Shown: positions 1 through 10,339 of the stretch, piece after piece
Layout: each line of letters starts with the position of its first letter
How positions within the stretch are numbered: position 1 is the stretch's first letter
Origin: Astrobacterium formosum
GTDB lineage: Bacteria > Pseudomonadota > Alphaproteobacteria > Rhizobiales > Xanthobacteraceae
NCBI GenBank assembly: GCA_030848545.1
Contig: JAVDCA010000009.1
Coordinates: 1-64,000 of the forward strand
Length of the DNA stretch: 64,000 nucleotides
Reading direction: 5' to 3'
The notes under the pieces: generated by a model
The model's input: only the letters and a program-made list of their open reading frames with translations
Told to the model about the DNA's origin: nothing
The model's database searches: none
Position numbers and translations under genes: made by a program

Positions 1-66
1 GCGCCGCATATGCTAATGCAACTTGACAAACCAGATAGTCGCTCACCCGACGCGCTTCGCGCGTCG

Positions 67-136
67 ACCTCTCCCCGCAAGGGGGGAGAGGTAAAGATCG
101 TGCCATATGCGATTGCCCTGCCTTGCGGGGGAGGGA
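67..136. repeat. GC-rich palindromic intergenic repeat
   Basis: Positions 68-92 form a near-perfect hairpin with arms of about ten C/G-rich bases around a GCAA loop. A second, partial copy of the same CCTTGCGGGGGAGGG core follows at about 121-135. The same core recurs at 5535-5564, 18995-19101, 28131-28230 and 37516-37619, so this is a dispersed REP-like element. No gene is visible in positions 1-150. Confidence 0.6.
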
Positions 137-149
137 TGTTCGGGCCGCA

Positions 150-184
150 TCAAACAAAACGGGGGCGGCCGGGGAGCCGCCCCC
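150..184 (-). terminator. Rho-independent terminator of ahpC
   Basis: Read on the minus strand, a 9-bp GC stem (arms 161-169 and 176-184, loop 170-175) is followed by the T-rich stretch GTTTTGTTTG. It lies about 38 bases after the ahpC stop codon, which suits termination of the ahpD-ahpC transcript. Confidence 0.75.
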
Positions 185-222
185 GTCGTCGAGCCGGCGT
201 CAGGGAGTTTGGCGCCGGCGGC

Positions 223-762
223 TCACGCCGCCTTGAGGACGGGCTCGCCCTTCTTCCAGTTGCACGGGCACAGTTCGTCGGTCTGCAACGCATCGAGCAC
301 GCGCAGGACTTCCTGCGGATTACGGCCGACCGAGAGGTCGTTCACGGAGGCGAAGCGGATGATGCCCTGCGGATCGACGATGAAGGTGGCGCGCAGACAG
401 ACGCCGGCATTGCGATCGAGAATGCCGAGCGCGGTGGAGAGTTCGCGCTTGATGTCGGACAGCATCGGGAACGGCAGGTTCTTCAAGTCGGCATGGTTCT
501 GCCGCCATGCGAGATGGACGTATTCCGAGTCGATCGAAGCCCCGTAGACGACCGCGTCACGGTCCTTGAACTCGCCATTGAGAGCCCCAAAGGCGGCGAT
601 TTCGGTCGGGCACACGAAGGTGAAGTCCTTCGGCCAGAAGAACAGCACCTTCCATTGGCCGGCATCGCTGTCGTTGGTGACGCGACGGAAGGCCGAGGCG
701 GGATCGGTGGAATAGACGGCTTCGAGGTCGAAGGCAGGCAGCTTGTCGCCGACGGTCAACAT
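223..762 (-). CDS. ahpC: Alkyl hydroperoxide reductase AhpC (peroxiredoxin)
   Basis: Cytosolic thiol peroxidase of 179 residues that reduces hydrogen peroxide, organic hydroperoxides and probably peroxynitrite. The peroxidatic cysteine is Cys51 in the motif FTFVCPTEIAAF. The C-terminus carries two further cysteines in ELCPCNW (about 165 and 167). This three-cysteine layout is that of mycobacterial-type AhpC, which is recycled by AhpD rather than AhpF. The start at 762 is chosen because the peroxiredoxin fold begins with MLTVGDKLP; the upstream in-frame extension looks like noncoding sequence, and an AAAGGA lies about 11 bases upstream. It follows ahpD by 46 bp on the same strand, so the two are probably one transcript ending at the hairpin at 161-184. 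Confidence 0.93.
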   Translation of the reverse strand: MLTVGDKLPAFDLEAVYSTDPASAFRRVTNDSDAGQWKVLFFWPKDFTFVCPTEIAAFGALNGEFKDRDAVVYGASIDSEYVHLAWRQNHADLKNLPFPMLSDIKRELSTALGILDRNAGVCLRATFIVDPQGIIRFASVNDLSVGRNPQEVLRVLDALQTDELCPCNWKKGEPVLKAA

Positions 763-808
763 GATCGGGGTGGTCCTTTTGGTTGCAAGAGGTTTGAGGT
801 GAAGGAAG

Positions 809-1354
809 TCAGGCGGCTGCCGCCGGGGCGGCATCGAGCACGGTGGCGGCCGCATGGATGACGGCGGCGAGCTTGATCACGGCCTGGACGGCGGGCGTCG
901 CGACGCCGTGCTTGCGGGCGCCGTCGATATGGGCGCGCGTGCAGCCCTCGCAGCCTTTGACCACCGAGGCCGCGAGGCCGAACAGCTCGAAATCGTTCTG
1001 GGCGATACCGTGTTTGGCGAGGGCGTTCATGCGCAGCCCGGGCGGCAGCCGCGACAGGTCGGCATCATCGGCCATGTGCACGGCGCGATAGTAGACATTG
1101 GTCATGGCCATGAGGGCGGCGGCGGTGCGGGCGGCTTCCGCGGTCGCTGCGTCGACATGGGTCGATGCCTCGGCCTCGACCGCAGCGGTGAGGGCATGGT
1201 GGCGAGCGGCGACAGCCGCCGCGATGGCGCTGCCCCATTTCTGGGCGGCCGACAATTCCGGCAGGCCTTCCGGTCCGAGCAGGGAGCCGAAATTGAGGCG
1301 GATGTCCTTGGCGTATTCAGGCAGGGCCTGTCGAAGGGATTCGAGGGTGGTCAT
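809..1354 (-). CDS. ahpD: Alkylhydroperoxidase AhpD
   Basis: A 181-residue protein of the AhpD/carboxymuconolactone decarboxylase fold. It has the redox motif Cys135-Glu-Gly-Cys138 followed by His142 (GCEGCTRAH), and an upstream acidic segment NDFELFGLA, the standard AhpD active-site set. In the family AhpD passes electrons from lipoylated dihydrolipoamide succinyltransferase/lipoamide dehydrogenase to AhpC and has weak peroxidase activity of its own. Here ahpD precedes ahpC; the more usual order is ahpC then ahpD. AAGG stands about 7 bases before the ATG. A candidate promoter is at 1447-1475 on the same strand. Confidence 0.93.
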   Translation of the reverse strand: MTTLESLRQALPEYAKDIRLNFGSLLGPEGLPELSAAQKWGSAIAAAVAARHHALTAAVEAEASTHVDAATAEAARTAAALMAMTNVYYRAVHMADDADLSRLPPGLRMNALAKHGIAQNDFELFGLAASVVKGCEGCTRAHIDGARKHGVATPAVQAVIKLAAVIHAAATVLDAAPAAAA

Positions 1355-1446
1355 TCATGTGCCTTGAAACGGGCGGGACGCCTGGGGTGGCCCGCAGGAG
1401 AGGGAAAGTCCCGGCGGGCAATGTGGGCCTGCCGTCGTCGGCACGG

Positions 1447-1489
1447 ATAGAACGACTCTTGGAATTGGATTGCAACTAATTCGCAGTTG
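1447..1489 (-). promoter_or_regulatory. Candidate ahpD-ahpC promoter with overlapping inverted repeat
   Basis: On the minus strand TTGCAA (1470-1475) and TTCTAT (1447-1452) are separated by 17 bases, a sigma-70-like arrangement about 95 bases upstream of ahpD. An inverted repeat CAACT-N7-AGTTG (1473-1489) overlaps the -35 box and could be an operator for a peroxide or iron regulator. It does not match the OxyR ATAG-N7-CTAT pattern. The start site and regulator are inferred only. Confidence 0.35.
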
Positions 1490-1625
1490 TTGCCGGTGCT
1501 GAACCTGGCTTACCGTGCGAGAACGGGGTGGTTACGTACCGGGTCCGGGTTGGGTGCGGCTTCGTCACGTCCGACGGCGCTGTTTCGTCCTGAGGGCGAC
1601 CGTTCAGGATCGTGCCTGTTCAGCG

Positions 1626-1685
1626 TCTGCGCCGATTCGGCGCCTGCGCCGATTCGGCGCCTGCGCTTATTCGGCGCCTGCGCTC
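1626..1685. repeat. 17-bp tandem repeat across a kinase stop codon
   Basis: Three full units of CCTGCGCCGATTCGGCG-type sequence lie at 1626-1642, 1643-1659 and 1660-1676, with a partial fourth. The third unit has TTATT in place of CGATT; on the minus strand this variant supplies the TAA stop of the upstream kinase gene. Copy number changes could therefore alter the kinase C-terminus. Confidence 0.8.
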
Positions 1686-3223
1686 GCTCCACGGCGGGCG
1701 GTCGCAATAGCGGAGGAGGTGGCAGGGTCTTCCAGAATGGGGAACGCCAGCGTGCCCTTGAGCCCGTCGGCCGCGAACAGGAGGTCGGCCTGGCCGTCGA
1801 GATCGTAGGAGACGCTGCGCCTGATCAGCTTGGTGCCGAACCCTTCCCTGATATTGGTCGCGGCCGGCGGGCCGTTGCGTTCGATCCAGCGCAGCTCGAC
1901 CCAACGGCCATTGTTGCGTTCCACGACGCCCCATCGGACCTCCAGGCTGCCGCAGTCCACCGACAGGGCGCCGTATTTGGCGGCATTGGTGGCGAGTTCG
2001 TGCAGCACCATGGACAAGGGCACCACCGCCCGCGTCGGCAGCAGCACCTTCGGGCCCTCGGAGACGATGCGCGGCGCCGAACCCGGCGCCCGATAGGGCG
2101 CGAGGCTCTGGTCCACCAGGGTGTCGAGCTCGACCCGTCCCCAGCGGATCGAGGTCAGGATGTCGTGGGCGAGCGACAACGCCTTGAGGCGGCCGTCGAA
2201 AGCCTCCTTGAACGCGGACAGCGACAAGGATCGCACCAGCGTCTGGGCCGCGACGGCGCGTACGATGGCGAGGATGTTCTTGACCCGGTGGTTGAGCTCG
2301 GCGACCAGGATGGTCTGCTTCTCCTCCGCCCGCCGTCGTTCGGTGATGTCGGTCAGGGTGACGATGCAGCCGATCGTGAGGTTGTGGCTGTCGAGCAGAG
2401 GGCCGCCGTTGAGCAGAAAGAAACCATCGGCCCGCCACGACCAGAGGGCGCGCACCTCGATATTGCGCATGGACTGGCCGGCGAGCAGATGATGCACGAT
2501 GGCGCCGGCATCGAGCACCGGCGTGACCGCCCTCTCGGCCCCGGTCTCCATTCCGCTCAGCGGCAGGGCTTCGACGAAGCGCAGCCCGATCGGCGTTCGG
2601 CCGACCAGTTCCTGGGCCGCCCAGCTCGCATGGGTGATGCGGCCGGAGCGGTCGCACACGATGATGGCGTCGCTCGCCTGTTCGAGGATGGAGCGCACGA
2701 ACCGTTCGGCGGCGGCGATCTGTTCCGACTGCTTCTGGGCGGTCAGGTCGGTGGCCGTGATCAGGAGCGCCGGCAACTGGTCGAGCACGATTGCGCCGAC
2801 CCACAGCAGCGCCGGGAATTGCGAGCCGTCGGCGCGGCACATCATCACTTCGTGACGCACCGCCCTGTCGGGTGGAAACTCCAGCCAGTGCCGCATGAGG
2901 TCGGCGAAGGGCTCGGCCAGGAAGTCGCCGAGATTGCGTCCGGCGGAGTCTTCGGCCGGATGCCCGGTCATCTGCGCCAGGCGGCGGTTGGCGAACAGGA
3001 TGGTGCCGTCCTGGCCGACGGTGAGTGCCCCCTCGGTCATGCGGTCGACCAGGATGCGGTAGGGTTCCTCCGACCCCTTGAGGGTGACGATCTGCGGCCC
3101 GCGCGGCCCCTGCACCACGACGGCATCGACGGCGCCGTGATAGATGGCGCGCACCGTCTCCTCGGCGTCGGGGAGCGGCTGGGTGAGCCTCGCTAGCTCG
3201 TCATCAGCGTCGTGATCGGACAA
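1667..3223 (-). CDS. PAS-PAS HWE-family sensor histidine kinase (Kai-linked)
   Basis: A cytosolic kinase of about 518 residues without membrane segments. Two PAS domains (about 55-165 and 175-300) precede an HWE/HisKA_2 kinase core (305-505). The phospho-acceptor is His312 in AELNHRVKN; the N box is HELATNAAKYGAL; the family W-x-E-type motif appears near WVELRWIERNG. The start chosen is a TTG at 3223, preceded by GGAAGG with 7-base spacing; an alternative in-frame TTG at 3301 would overlap kaiB by 11 bp. The gene is third in a kaiC-kaiB-kinase operon. The same trio is known in Rhodopseudomonas and other purple bacteria, where the kinase is thought to be the output partner of KaiBC. Its last codons lie in a 17-bp tandem repeat. 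Confidence 0.85.
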   Translation of the reverse strand: MSDHDADDELARLTQPLPDAEETVRAIYHGAVDAVVVQGPRGPQIVTLKGSEEPYRILVDRMTEGALTVGQDGTILFANRRLAQMTGHPAEDSAGRNLGDFLAEPFADLMRHWLEFPPDRAVRHEVMMCRADGSQFPALLWVGAIVLDQLPALLITATDLTAQKQSEQIAAAERFVRSILEQASDAIIVCDRSGRITHASWAAQELVGRTPIGLRFVEALPLSGMETGAERAVTPVLDAGAIVHHLLAGQSMRNIEVRALWSWRADGFFLLNGGPLLDSHNLTIGCIVTLTDITERRRAEEKQTILVAELNHRVKNILAIVRAVAAQTLVRSLSLSAFKEAFDGRLKALSLAHDILTSIRWGRVELDTLVDQSLAPYRAPGSAPRIVSEGPKVLLPTRAVVPLSMVLHELATNAAKYGALSVDCGSLEVRWGVVERNNGRWVELRWIERNGPPAATNIREGFGTKLIRRSVSYDLDGQADLLFAADGLKGTLAFPILEDPATSSAIATARRGASAGAE

Positions 3224-3290
3224 AACGCATCCTTCCGCTGCCACGAAGGCTCGCCGCCGCCACGAAGGCCCGGCGCAATCGAGGTGATCG

Positions 3291-3611
3291 CTACGTGTCA
3301 ATTCCCGGTGCGGCGACAGGTTCGATGTCGAGGCCGACGAGCACGCGGTCGGAATTGGACAGGTCGCCGATCACCCGTTTCATCGGTTCGGGTAATTGGC
3401 GGATCAGTGTCGGGATGGCGATGATCTGGTCGCGCTGCGCCAGCGCCGGATCCTTCATCAGGTCGATGACCTGGACGTTGTAGCGGCCGGCGAGGTGGCG
3501 CTCGCACAGCTTCTTGAGGTTGGCGATCGCGGCCACCGATTTCGGAGTCTGGCCGGCCACATAGAGGCGCAGATTGTAATCCGGTGCGCCGGTGTTCTCT
3601 GTCGTCGTCAT
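3291..3611 (-). CDS. kaiB: Clock protein KaiB
   Basis: A 106-residue thioredoxin-like protein. The N-terminal strand [12 protein letters not shown], the segment [15 protein letters not shown] and the block [14 protein letters not shown] are diagnostic of KaiB. KaiB binds the KaiC hexamer and, in cyanobacteria, switches fold to favour KaiC dephosphorylation. Its ATG overlaps the kaiC stop codon by 4 bp, so translation is coupled. No kaiA is present in the window, consistent with the simplified KaiBC systems of purple bacteria. The kinase gene lies directly downstream. Confidence 0.93.
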   Translation of the reverse strand: MTTTENTGAPDYNLRLYVAGQTPKSVAAIANLKKLCERHLAGRYNVQVIDLMKDPALAQRDQIIAIPTLIRQLPEPMKRVIGDLSNSDRVLVGLDIEPVAAPGIDT

Positions 3612-5419
3612 CGGCCGGAAGTCCCTTGCGTGGCTGCGATGGGAGGCCGGCGCTCGCGCGCTGCCCCCCTGGTTCGTTGTTGCGTTCCCCGGGCGCGGCG
3701 GCTCTCCGCCATGGTGTCGCGGTCCTCGGCGAGTTTCCTCGCGCGCGTCTCGGCCTCGTCGGAAATGAGAGCGACCTCCTGCTCTTCGCGCTCGAGGTCG
3801 GCCTTGAGCATCTCGATCTGGGCTTCGATCTGTCGCCGCTTGCGGGCGAACTCGCGGCTGCGTCGCCTGCTCTCCTGCTCGAAGGCGAGCTGATCGGCCT
3901 TCTCCTTGGTCTCCTGGGCGAGCCGCGCCGAGCCGGTCAGGACGCCGCCGGGGCCGACATAGACGTCACGCAGCTTGATGCCGTCGCTGGTCAGGAGGAA
4001 CTCACGCACCTGGTTCGAATGCGCCATGCCGCGCGACTTCAGGAGATAGAGCTGGCGGTTGTGCTCGCCATTGCTTTCCTTGTTGTAGAGCAGGAGCCAG
4101 GTATCCATCAGCGACGAGATGGCGATGTCGGTCTTGGCCTGTTCATGGTTGCCGTGGGTCAGGTTGGTGAACAGGGCGGTGATCTGCCTGAACTTGAGGA
4201 AGTCGACCAGCCGCAGCACCATGGAATGGACGTCGCCGACGACACCGACGCCGGTCAGGCTCGACAGCGGATCGACCACCACGGCGTCGGGGTCGAAGCG
4301 TTCGACCTCGCGGTGCATGGCGGCCAGATGGGTTTCGAGCCCCCACAGGCTCGGCCGGCGGGCGACGAAAGTCAGCCGGCCGGCATCCACATGGGTCTGC
4401 AGGTCGAGGCCGATGGACTTCATGTTGCGCACGATCTGCTGCGGCGATTCCTCCATGGCGAAGTAGATGCAGCGGCCGCCGGCCGCGCAGGTCACTGCGG
4501 CAAAATGCGCCGCCGCGGTCGACTTGCCGGCTCCCGCCATGCCGGAAATGAGGACGCTCGAGCCGCGGTAATAGCCCTCGCCTTCGAGCATTTCGTCGAG
4601 ATCCGGGATGCCGCTCGATACCCGCTCGGTGGAGGCGCCATGGTCGAGTCCCGCCGAGGTGATCGGCATCACGGTGACGCCCTGCTCGTCGAGCAGGAAC
4701 GGATACTCGTTGGTGCCGTGGGCGGAGCCGCGATACTTGACGATGCGCAGGCGTCGCGTCGTGATCTGGTCGATGACGCGGTTGTCGAGCAGGATGACGC
4801 AGTCGGAGACGTATTCCTCCAGGCCGTGGCGGGTCAATTGACCGTCGCCGCGTTCGCCGGTGATGATCGCCGTCACGCCCCTGTCCTTGAGCCATTCGAA
4901 CAGCCGGCGCAGTTCCGAACGCAGGATGGCCGCATTGGTCAGGCCTCCGAACAGCGTCTCGATGGTGTCGAGCACCACCCGCTTGGCGCCGATGGAGTCG
5001 ATCGCGAAGCCAAGCCGGATGAACACGCCCTCGAGGTCGTATTCGCCCGATTCCTCGATCTGGTTGGGATCGAGCTTGATGTGGTCGATCACCAACTTCT
5101 TTTCGGCGATCAGCCGGTCGAGGTCGTAGCCGAGCGATTTGACGTTGTGGACGAGGTCCTCGGGCCGCTCCTCGAAGGACACGAACACGCCGGGTTCGCC
5201 GTGGTCGACCACGCCCTTGTAGAGGAAGGTGACGGAGAACAGCGTCTTGCCGCAGCCGGCGGCGCCGCAGATCAGGGTCGGCCGCCCGGCCGGCAGGCCG
5301 CCGCCGGTGATGTCGTCGAGCCCGTCGATGCCGGTGGGTGTCTTGGCGATCCCGGACACTTCCGGAATGTTCTTGCGTCGCTTTTTCCTGGAAATCGCAG
5401 TGATGCTGCCCGCACTCAT
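3608..5419 (-). CDS. kaiC: Circadian-type ATPase/autokinase KaiC with C-terminal coiled coil
   Basis: A 603-residue tandem RecA-type ATPase. CI has Walker A at 52-59 (GAAGCGKT) and catalytic Glu83-Glu84; CII has Walker A at 293-300 (GMAGAGKS) and Glu323-Glu324. The CII segment [12 protein letters not shown] places Ser435-Ser436 where cyanobacterial KaiC carries its Ser431-Thr432 phosphosites, so autophosphorylation is plausible but both sites are Ser. Residues about 505-575 form a charged coiled-coil tail that replaces the short A-loop end of cyanobacterial KaiC. The start at 5419 is preceded by GGGGA; the longer in-frame extension to 5632 is low complexity and rejected. It is first gene of kaiC-kaiB-kinase. 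Confidence 0.93.
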   Translation of the reverse strand: MSAGSITAISRKKRRKNIPEVSGIAKTPTGIDGLDDITGGGLPAGRPTLICGAAGCGKTLFSVTFLYKGVVDHGEPGVFVSFEERPEDLVHNVKSLGYDLDRLIAEKKLVIDHIKLDPNQIEESGEYDLEGVFIRLGFAIDSIGAKRVVLDTIETLFGGLTNAAILRSELRRLFEWLKDRGVTAIITGERGDGQLTRHGLEEYVSDCVILLDNRVIDQITTRRLRIVKYRGSAHGTNEYPFLLDEQGVTVMPITSAGLDHGASTERVSSGIPDLDEMLEGEGYYRGSSVLISGMAGAGKSTAAAHFAAVTCAAGGRCIYFAMEESPQQIVRNMKSIGLDLQTHVDAGRLTFVARRPSLWGLETHLAAMHREVERFDPDAVVVDPLSSLTGVGVVGDVHSMVLRLVDFLKFRQITALFTNLTHGNHEQAKTDIAISSLMDTWLLLYNKESNGEHNRQLYLLKSRGMAHSNQVREFLLTSDGIKLRDVYVGPGGVLTGSARLAQETKEKADQLAFEQESRRRSREFARKRRQIEAQIEMLKADLEREEQEVALISDEAETRARKLAEDRDTMAESRRARGTQQRTRGAARERRPPIAATQGTSGR

Positions 5420-5534
5420 CAAACTCGGTCCCCGTTCCCCCAAATCATGACTGTCCCGACCGGGGAAAATCGGTTGGGCGCGGAAAAGTTCCGCCGGGCG
5501 GGATGTTTTTTGGCGAGGCCGCAACGTCTCGGAT

Positions 5535-5745
5535 CCCTCCTCCGCGCCCTTGCGCGGGGGAGGGTGGCCCCGAAGGGGACGGATGGGGGCTTTTGCCCTT
5601 AATCCCAAAGTGCGTTGATCGTGACTCGTCATTGCGAGGAGCGAAGCGACGAAGCAATCCAGGAGCCCCGAAGAAAGGACTGGATTGCTTCGCGGAGCCT
5701 GTCATCGGACCGGCCAAAGGCCGGACCCGGTGGCTCGCAATGACG
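5535..5745. repeat. Intergenic palindromic repeats between two kinase loci
   Basis: The 451 bases between kaiC and the next gene hold no gene. They contain one copy of the CCTTGCG-type GC hairpin (5535-5564) and a separate 119-bp element (5627-5745) whose ends are exact inverted repeats, CGTCATTGCGAG and CTCGCAATGACG. Elements with GTCATT/AATGAC ends also occur at 19192-19242 and 47755-47795. They look like nonautonomous dispersed repeats. Confidence 0.7.
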
Positions 5746-5870
5746 GGAGAGCGGGATCGGTCAAGGTCAATGAACCTTGGTATAAACTCTTGCGCCGGTG
5801 TTGTTGGCTGGCGCCGCATGACTCCACTCCCGCCCTTCGGGCGCCTGCCTTTCAGGGAAGGGATGTTCGC

Positions 5871-7451
<1,581 letters not shown>

Positions 7452-7617
7452 TGCTCCGGCCTGCCCGCGGGGGTTCGGGGACGGGCGTATCCTTCGCAGG
7501 CGGTCGCGATCATCGGTGATTCGCGTTGCAGCCAAAAGTTGAATCGCGAGGCCTGTTGGTCGCGCGAGTTCCGGGATGTTCCAATCGCCGGCACCCGGTG
7601 CCGCTGTCGCCTGGGCG

Positions 7618-7730
7618 GTGGGTTCTCGGGTCAGCCGCCACTGCGAAGCGAAGCGGCGCAGCAATCCGACGGCAAAGCCGCAAGGAGATGGAGTGCTTTG
7701 CTCCGTTCGCGATGACGCAGTGCGAGGTCA
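7618..7730. repeat. Degenerate dispersed repeat
   Basis: The stretch around GCGAAGCGAAGCGGCGCAGCAATCC and the downstream TTCGCGATGACGCA resembles a decayed copy of the 5627-5745 element. It fills the 276-base gap between the hybrid kinase and squalene-hopene cyclase genes. No gene is seen here. Confidence 0.4.
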
Positions 7731-9761
7731 GTCTTTTCGCAACGCCCGGCCGAGCGCCATCAGCGGGAAATAGTGGCGATAGAGGTCGTAGCGCAGCATG
7801 AAGGCGCGCGACAGTTCCGGGCCCTGCATCAGCCGTTCGCGCAAGCTCGGATCGTTGAGCTTGATGGACTGGCCGACCCCGTAGCCGGGAAAACCCGTGC
7901 CGGTGTAGTGGACTTCCCGCCAGGTGCCTTGCTGTTGCGTTTCCACCAGGAACATGCAGCCGCGCCTGATCGCCTCGCGGTCCTTCTCCCGGCCGGCGGC
8001 GAGAAGCGACATCAGGGCCCAGGCGGTCTGCGAGGCGGTGGCGGCGCCGCGCCCGGCCGCGGCGGCGTCCATGTAGGAGGCGCAGCTTTCGCCCCAGCCG
8101 CCATTGTCCTGCTGGCGCGAGATCAGCCAGTCGCAGGCGCGAGCGATGTAGGGGGCCGACATGTCCTCGCCGATCGCTGCGAGCGCCGGCAGCACCGCGC
8201 TGGTGCCGTAGAGATAGTTGACACCCCAGCGGCCGAACCAGGGCCCGTCCGGCTCCTGCTCGCGTTTGAGATAGTCGAGCGCGGCGACCATCACGGGATG
8301 CTCACGCGAAAGACCGAGCTTGCCGAACGCCTCGACCACATGGGCGGTGACGTCGACCGACGGTGGATCGAGCGCCTCGCCGAAATCGCAGAACGGGATC
8401 TTGGTCAGGATCGCCTGGTTGTTGTCCTTGTCGAAGGCGCCCCAGCCGCCGCCCTGGCTCTGCATGCCGATCAGCCAGTCGACGCCGCGACGGATCGTCT
8501 CCTCGATGCCATAGGCCTGCCATTTCGGGTCGTGGCGGAACGGCGCGAGCGCGATCAGGGCGACCGCGGTGTCGTCCACGTCGGGATAGAAGTTGTTGGC
8601 GTATTCGAACGCCCAGCCGCCCGGCGCGACATGCGGCAGCTTGCGCGACCAGTCGCCCGGAACGCGCACCTGGCGGTCGATCAGCCACTTGACCGCCTTG
8701 TCGATGGAGTGCGGATGCTCGTGCGTGACGCCGGCATCCTCGAAGGCCAGCAGCGTCAGCATGGTGTCCCACACCGGACTGTTGGTGGCCTGGATGAAGG
8801 TGGCGTCGCCCACGTCGACGCGCCAGCCGGGATCGTCGAGGCAGGCGAGCCCCTTGGCGAGCACCGGATGGTCGATGGCGTAGCCCTCGGTGTGGAGCGC
8901 CATCAGGCTGTAGATCCATGGCGGCTGGATGCCGCCCCAGCCGCCGTCATAATCCTGGTGACGGATGATCCATTCGATCACGTGGCGGACGGCGGCGTCG
9001 CGCTGCAACCCGATGCCGAGCCATCGACCGATGTCCTGGATCGCGTGCAGGGCCTTGTCGACCACGCGGAAGAACGCGTTCCATGCTCCGGCGCCCGCCT
9101 TCATGGGCAGATCGTAGTCGAACGTGTCGCGGCCTTGCGGAAACAGCGCGTCGAGCCGGTTCTCGGGCGGCAGCGGCCGGCTCGGCCGGCGCGCCGACAG
9201 GACTGCGATCGGCATCAGGGTGGCGCGCGCCCACTGGGCGAAATTGTAGATACAGAACGGAAACCACAGCGGCAGCCACACCACTTCGGGGGGCAGGTTG
9301 GGGGTCTTGTCCCACGGCCATTCGCCGATCAGCGCCAGCCAGTAGCGGGTGAAGACGCGCACATTGCGCAGGCCGCCCTTGGCCAGAATCCAGTCGCGCG
9401 CCTTGGCGAGACGGGGGTCGTCGTCGCGGTGGCCCACGGAACGCAGAGCCGCATAGGCCTCCACGGTGGTGTTGATGTCGCCGTTCGGCGCCCCGTGATA
9501 GATCTGCCAGGCGCCGTCTGGCCGCTGGGTATCGAAGAGCGATTGCGCGAGCCGCTGGCGCAGCGGATGGTTCTCGAGCCCCAGGAACCAGAGCGCCAGG
9601 CACCACTGTGCCTCCATGCAGGCGTTGGTCTCCGCCCGCCCGACCCAATGGCCGTCCGGTTTCTGCTGCGCGATCGACCATGCGACGGCTGCCTCGACGG
9701 TCGCGCGCAGCGCCGCCTCGGAATTGTGGTTGGTTTCGGGGGTGATCGTCGTCAAACTCAT
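7728..9761 (-). CDS. shc: Squalene-hopene cyclase
   Basis: A 677-residue monotopic membrane enzyme that cyclises squalene to hopene/hopanol, the first committed step of hopanoid synthesis. The catalytic DXDD motif is at 394-397 (PDVDDTA). Several QW repeats are visible, for example QKPDGHWVG, QDYDGGWGG, QSQGGGWGAF and QQDNGGWGES. Length is as expected. The start is the ATG at 9761 (MSLTTITPE); an in-frame GTG 24 bases upstream is the alternative. No hpnCDE squalene-synthesis genes are adjacent, so the hopanoid genes are dispersed; an HpnO-like gene lies 8 kb away on the other strand. Confidence 0.95.
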   Translation of the reverse strand: MSLTTITPETNHNSEAALRATVEAAVAWSIAQQKPDGHWVGRAETNACMEAQWCLALWFLGLENHPLRQRLAQSLFDTQRPDGAWQIYHGAPNGDINTTVEAYAALRSVGHRDDDPRLAKARDWILAKGGLRNVRVFTRYWLALIGEWPWDKTPNLPPEVVWLPLWFPFCIYNFAQWARATLMPIAVLSARRPSRPLPPENRLDALFPQGRDTFDYDLPMKAGAGAWNAFFRVVDKALHAIQDIGRWLGIGLQRDAAVRHVIEWIIRHQDYDGGWGGIQPPWIYSLMALHTEGYAIDHPVLAKGLACLDDPGWRVDVGDATFIQATNSPVWDTMLTLLAFEDAGVTHEHPHSIDKAVKWLIDRQVRVPGDWSRKLPHVAPGGWAFEYANNFYPDVDDTAVALIALAPFRHDPKWQAYGIEETIRRGVDWLIGMQSQGGGWGAFDKDNNQAILTKIPFCDFGEALDPPSVDVTAHVVEAFGKLGLSREHPVMVAALDYLKREQEPDGPWFGRWGVNYLYGTSAVLPALAAIGEDMSAPYIARACDWLISRQQDNGGWGESCASYMDAAAAGRGAATASQTAWALMSLLAAGREKDREAIRRGCMFLVETQQQGTWREVHYTGTGFPGYGVGQSIKLNDPSLRERLMQGPELSRAFMLRYDLYRHYFPLMALGRALRKD

Positions 9762-10086
9762 CGTGGAAATGTCGTCCAATTGCACTCGTCGGGCTGTTGG
9801 TCACGTCCAACGGCTCGACCGGGCGATGATTTGGACGAAAGAAATCCGTTTCGCAACTTCCCAATAGTGGTGTCGTGGTGTCGCGGTTCGTTCCTTTCGG
9901 CCCGGGGGCTGTCCTAGTTCGACCCCCAGTGTCTTAAGTTCCGGGAGTGGGTGTCCTGAATTGCTTCCACAACCATCGCCGCAGTGCGGCCACTTTCAGG
10001 CCGCAAGAAGCTTTCGCGATCGTAATTTCAGCCGCGATGCATAGCGGCGGGAAGGAGGTCGGACTTGTTCATCACGATAAACTTTA
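9762..10086. other. Gene-free region upstream of squalene-hopene cyclase
   Basis: No gene is supported here. The region must hold the cyclase promoter on the minus strand, but I see no convincing -35/-10 pair. It contains TGTCCTAGTTCGA (9910-9922) and TGTCCTGAATTG (9952-9963), which recur on the far side of the IS remnant near 11,415-11,450. Confidence 0.4.
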
Positions 10087-10198
10087 GCATCACGATCATT
10101 CGTAAGTGATGCACAATCGGGGTCCGCGAAAGCTGGCCCCATTTAGAGCCTTAAACGCGCAAAAAGGCCGCCTCAGTTGGCGGCCTTCGCTTTTTTTT
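10086..10198 (+). ncRNA. Candidate small RNA with three stem-loops
   Basis: About 113 bases with three successive stem-loops and no ORF: GCATCAC/GTGATGC (10087-10093 with 10106-10112), GGGG/CCCC (10119-10122 with 10137-10140), and a strong intrinsic terminator (10164-10198). There is no upstream protein gene on this strand for the terminator to serve, since shc runs the other way. A promoter is not clear; TTGTTC at 10065-10070 has no well-spaced -10. It could instead be a relic of a lost gene. Confidence 0.35.
10164..10198 (+). terminator. Intrinsic terminator
   Basis: A perfect 9-bp stem AAGGCCGCC/GGCGGCCTT (10164-10172 and 10179-10187) with loop TCAGTT is followed by CGC and eight T residues. 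It is oriented for the plus strand. Only the candidate small RNA lies upstream. Confidence 0.8.
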
Positions 10199-10339
10199 CG
10201 CCTCGATCTCTTTGAACAGATCGCGCTGGGCAAATTGACCTGCTCCCCCTTTCCTGGACCGATCTTCGCAAGGATGCTGCGCACCGCTATTCGCCGGCTG
10301 CCGTAGTAGCCGTAGCCGCGACGTGATCAGCGGCGTTCC

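Noticed and set aside
1441-1460. OxyR site at the ahpD promoter
   Set aside because: ATAG-N7-CTTG fits only one half of the OxyR pattern.
1487-3196. Long open frame on the plus strand opposite the HWE kinase
   Set aside because: High-GC antisense shadow; the minus strand encodes a complete PAS-PAS-HWE kinase. The same holds for long antisense frames at 3584-5602, 7773-9917 and 29654-32815.
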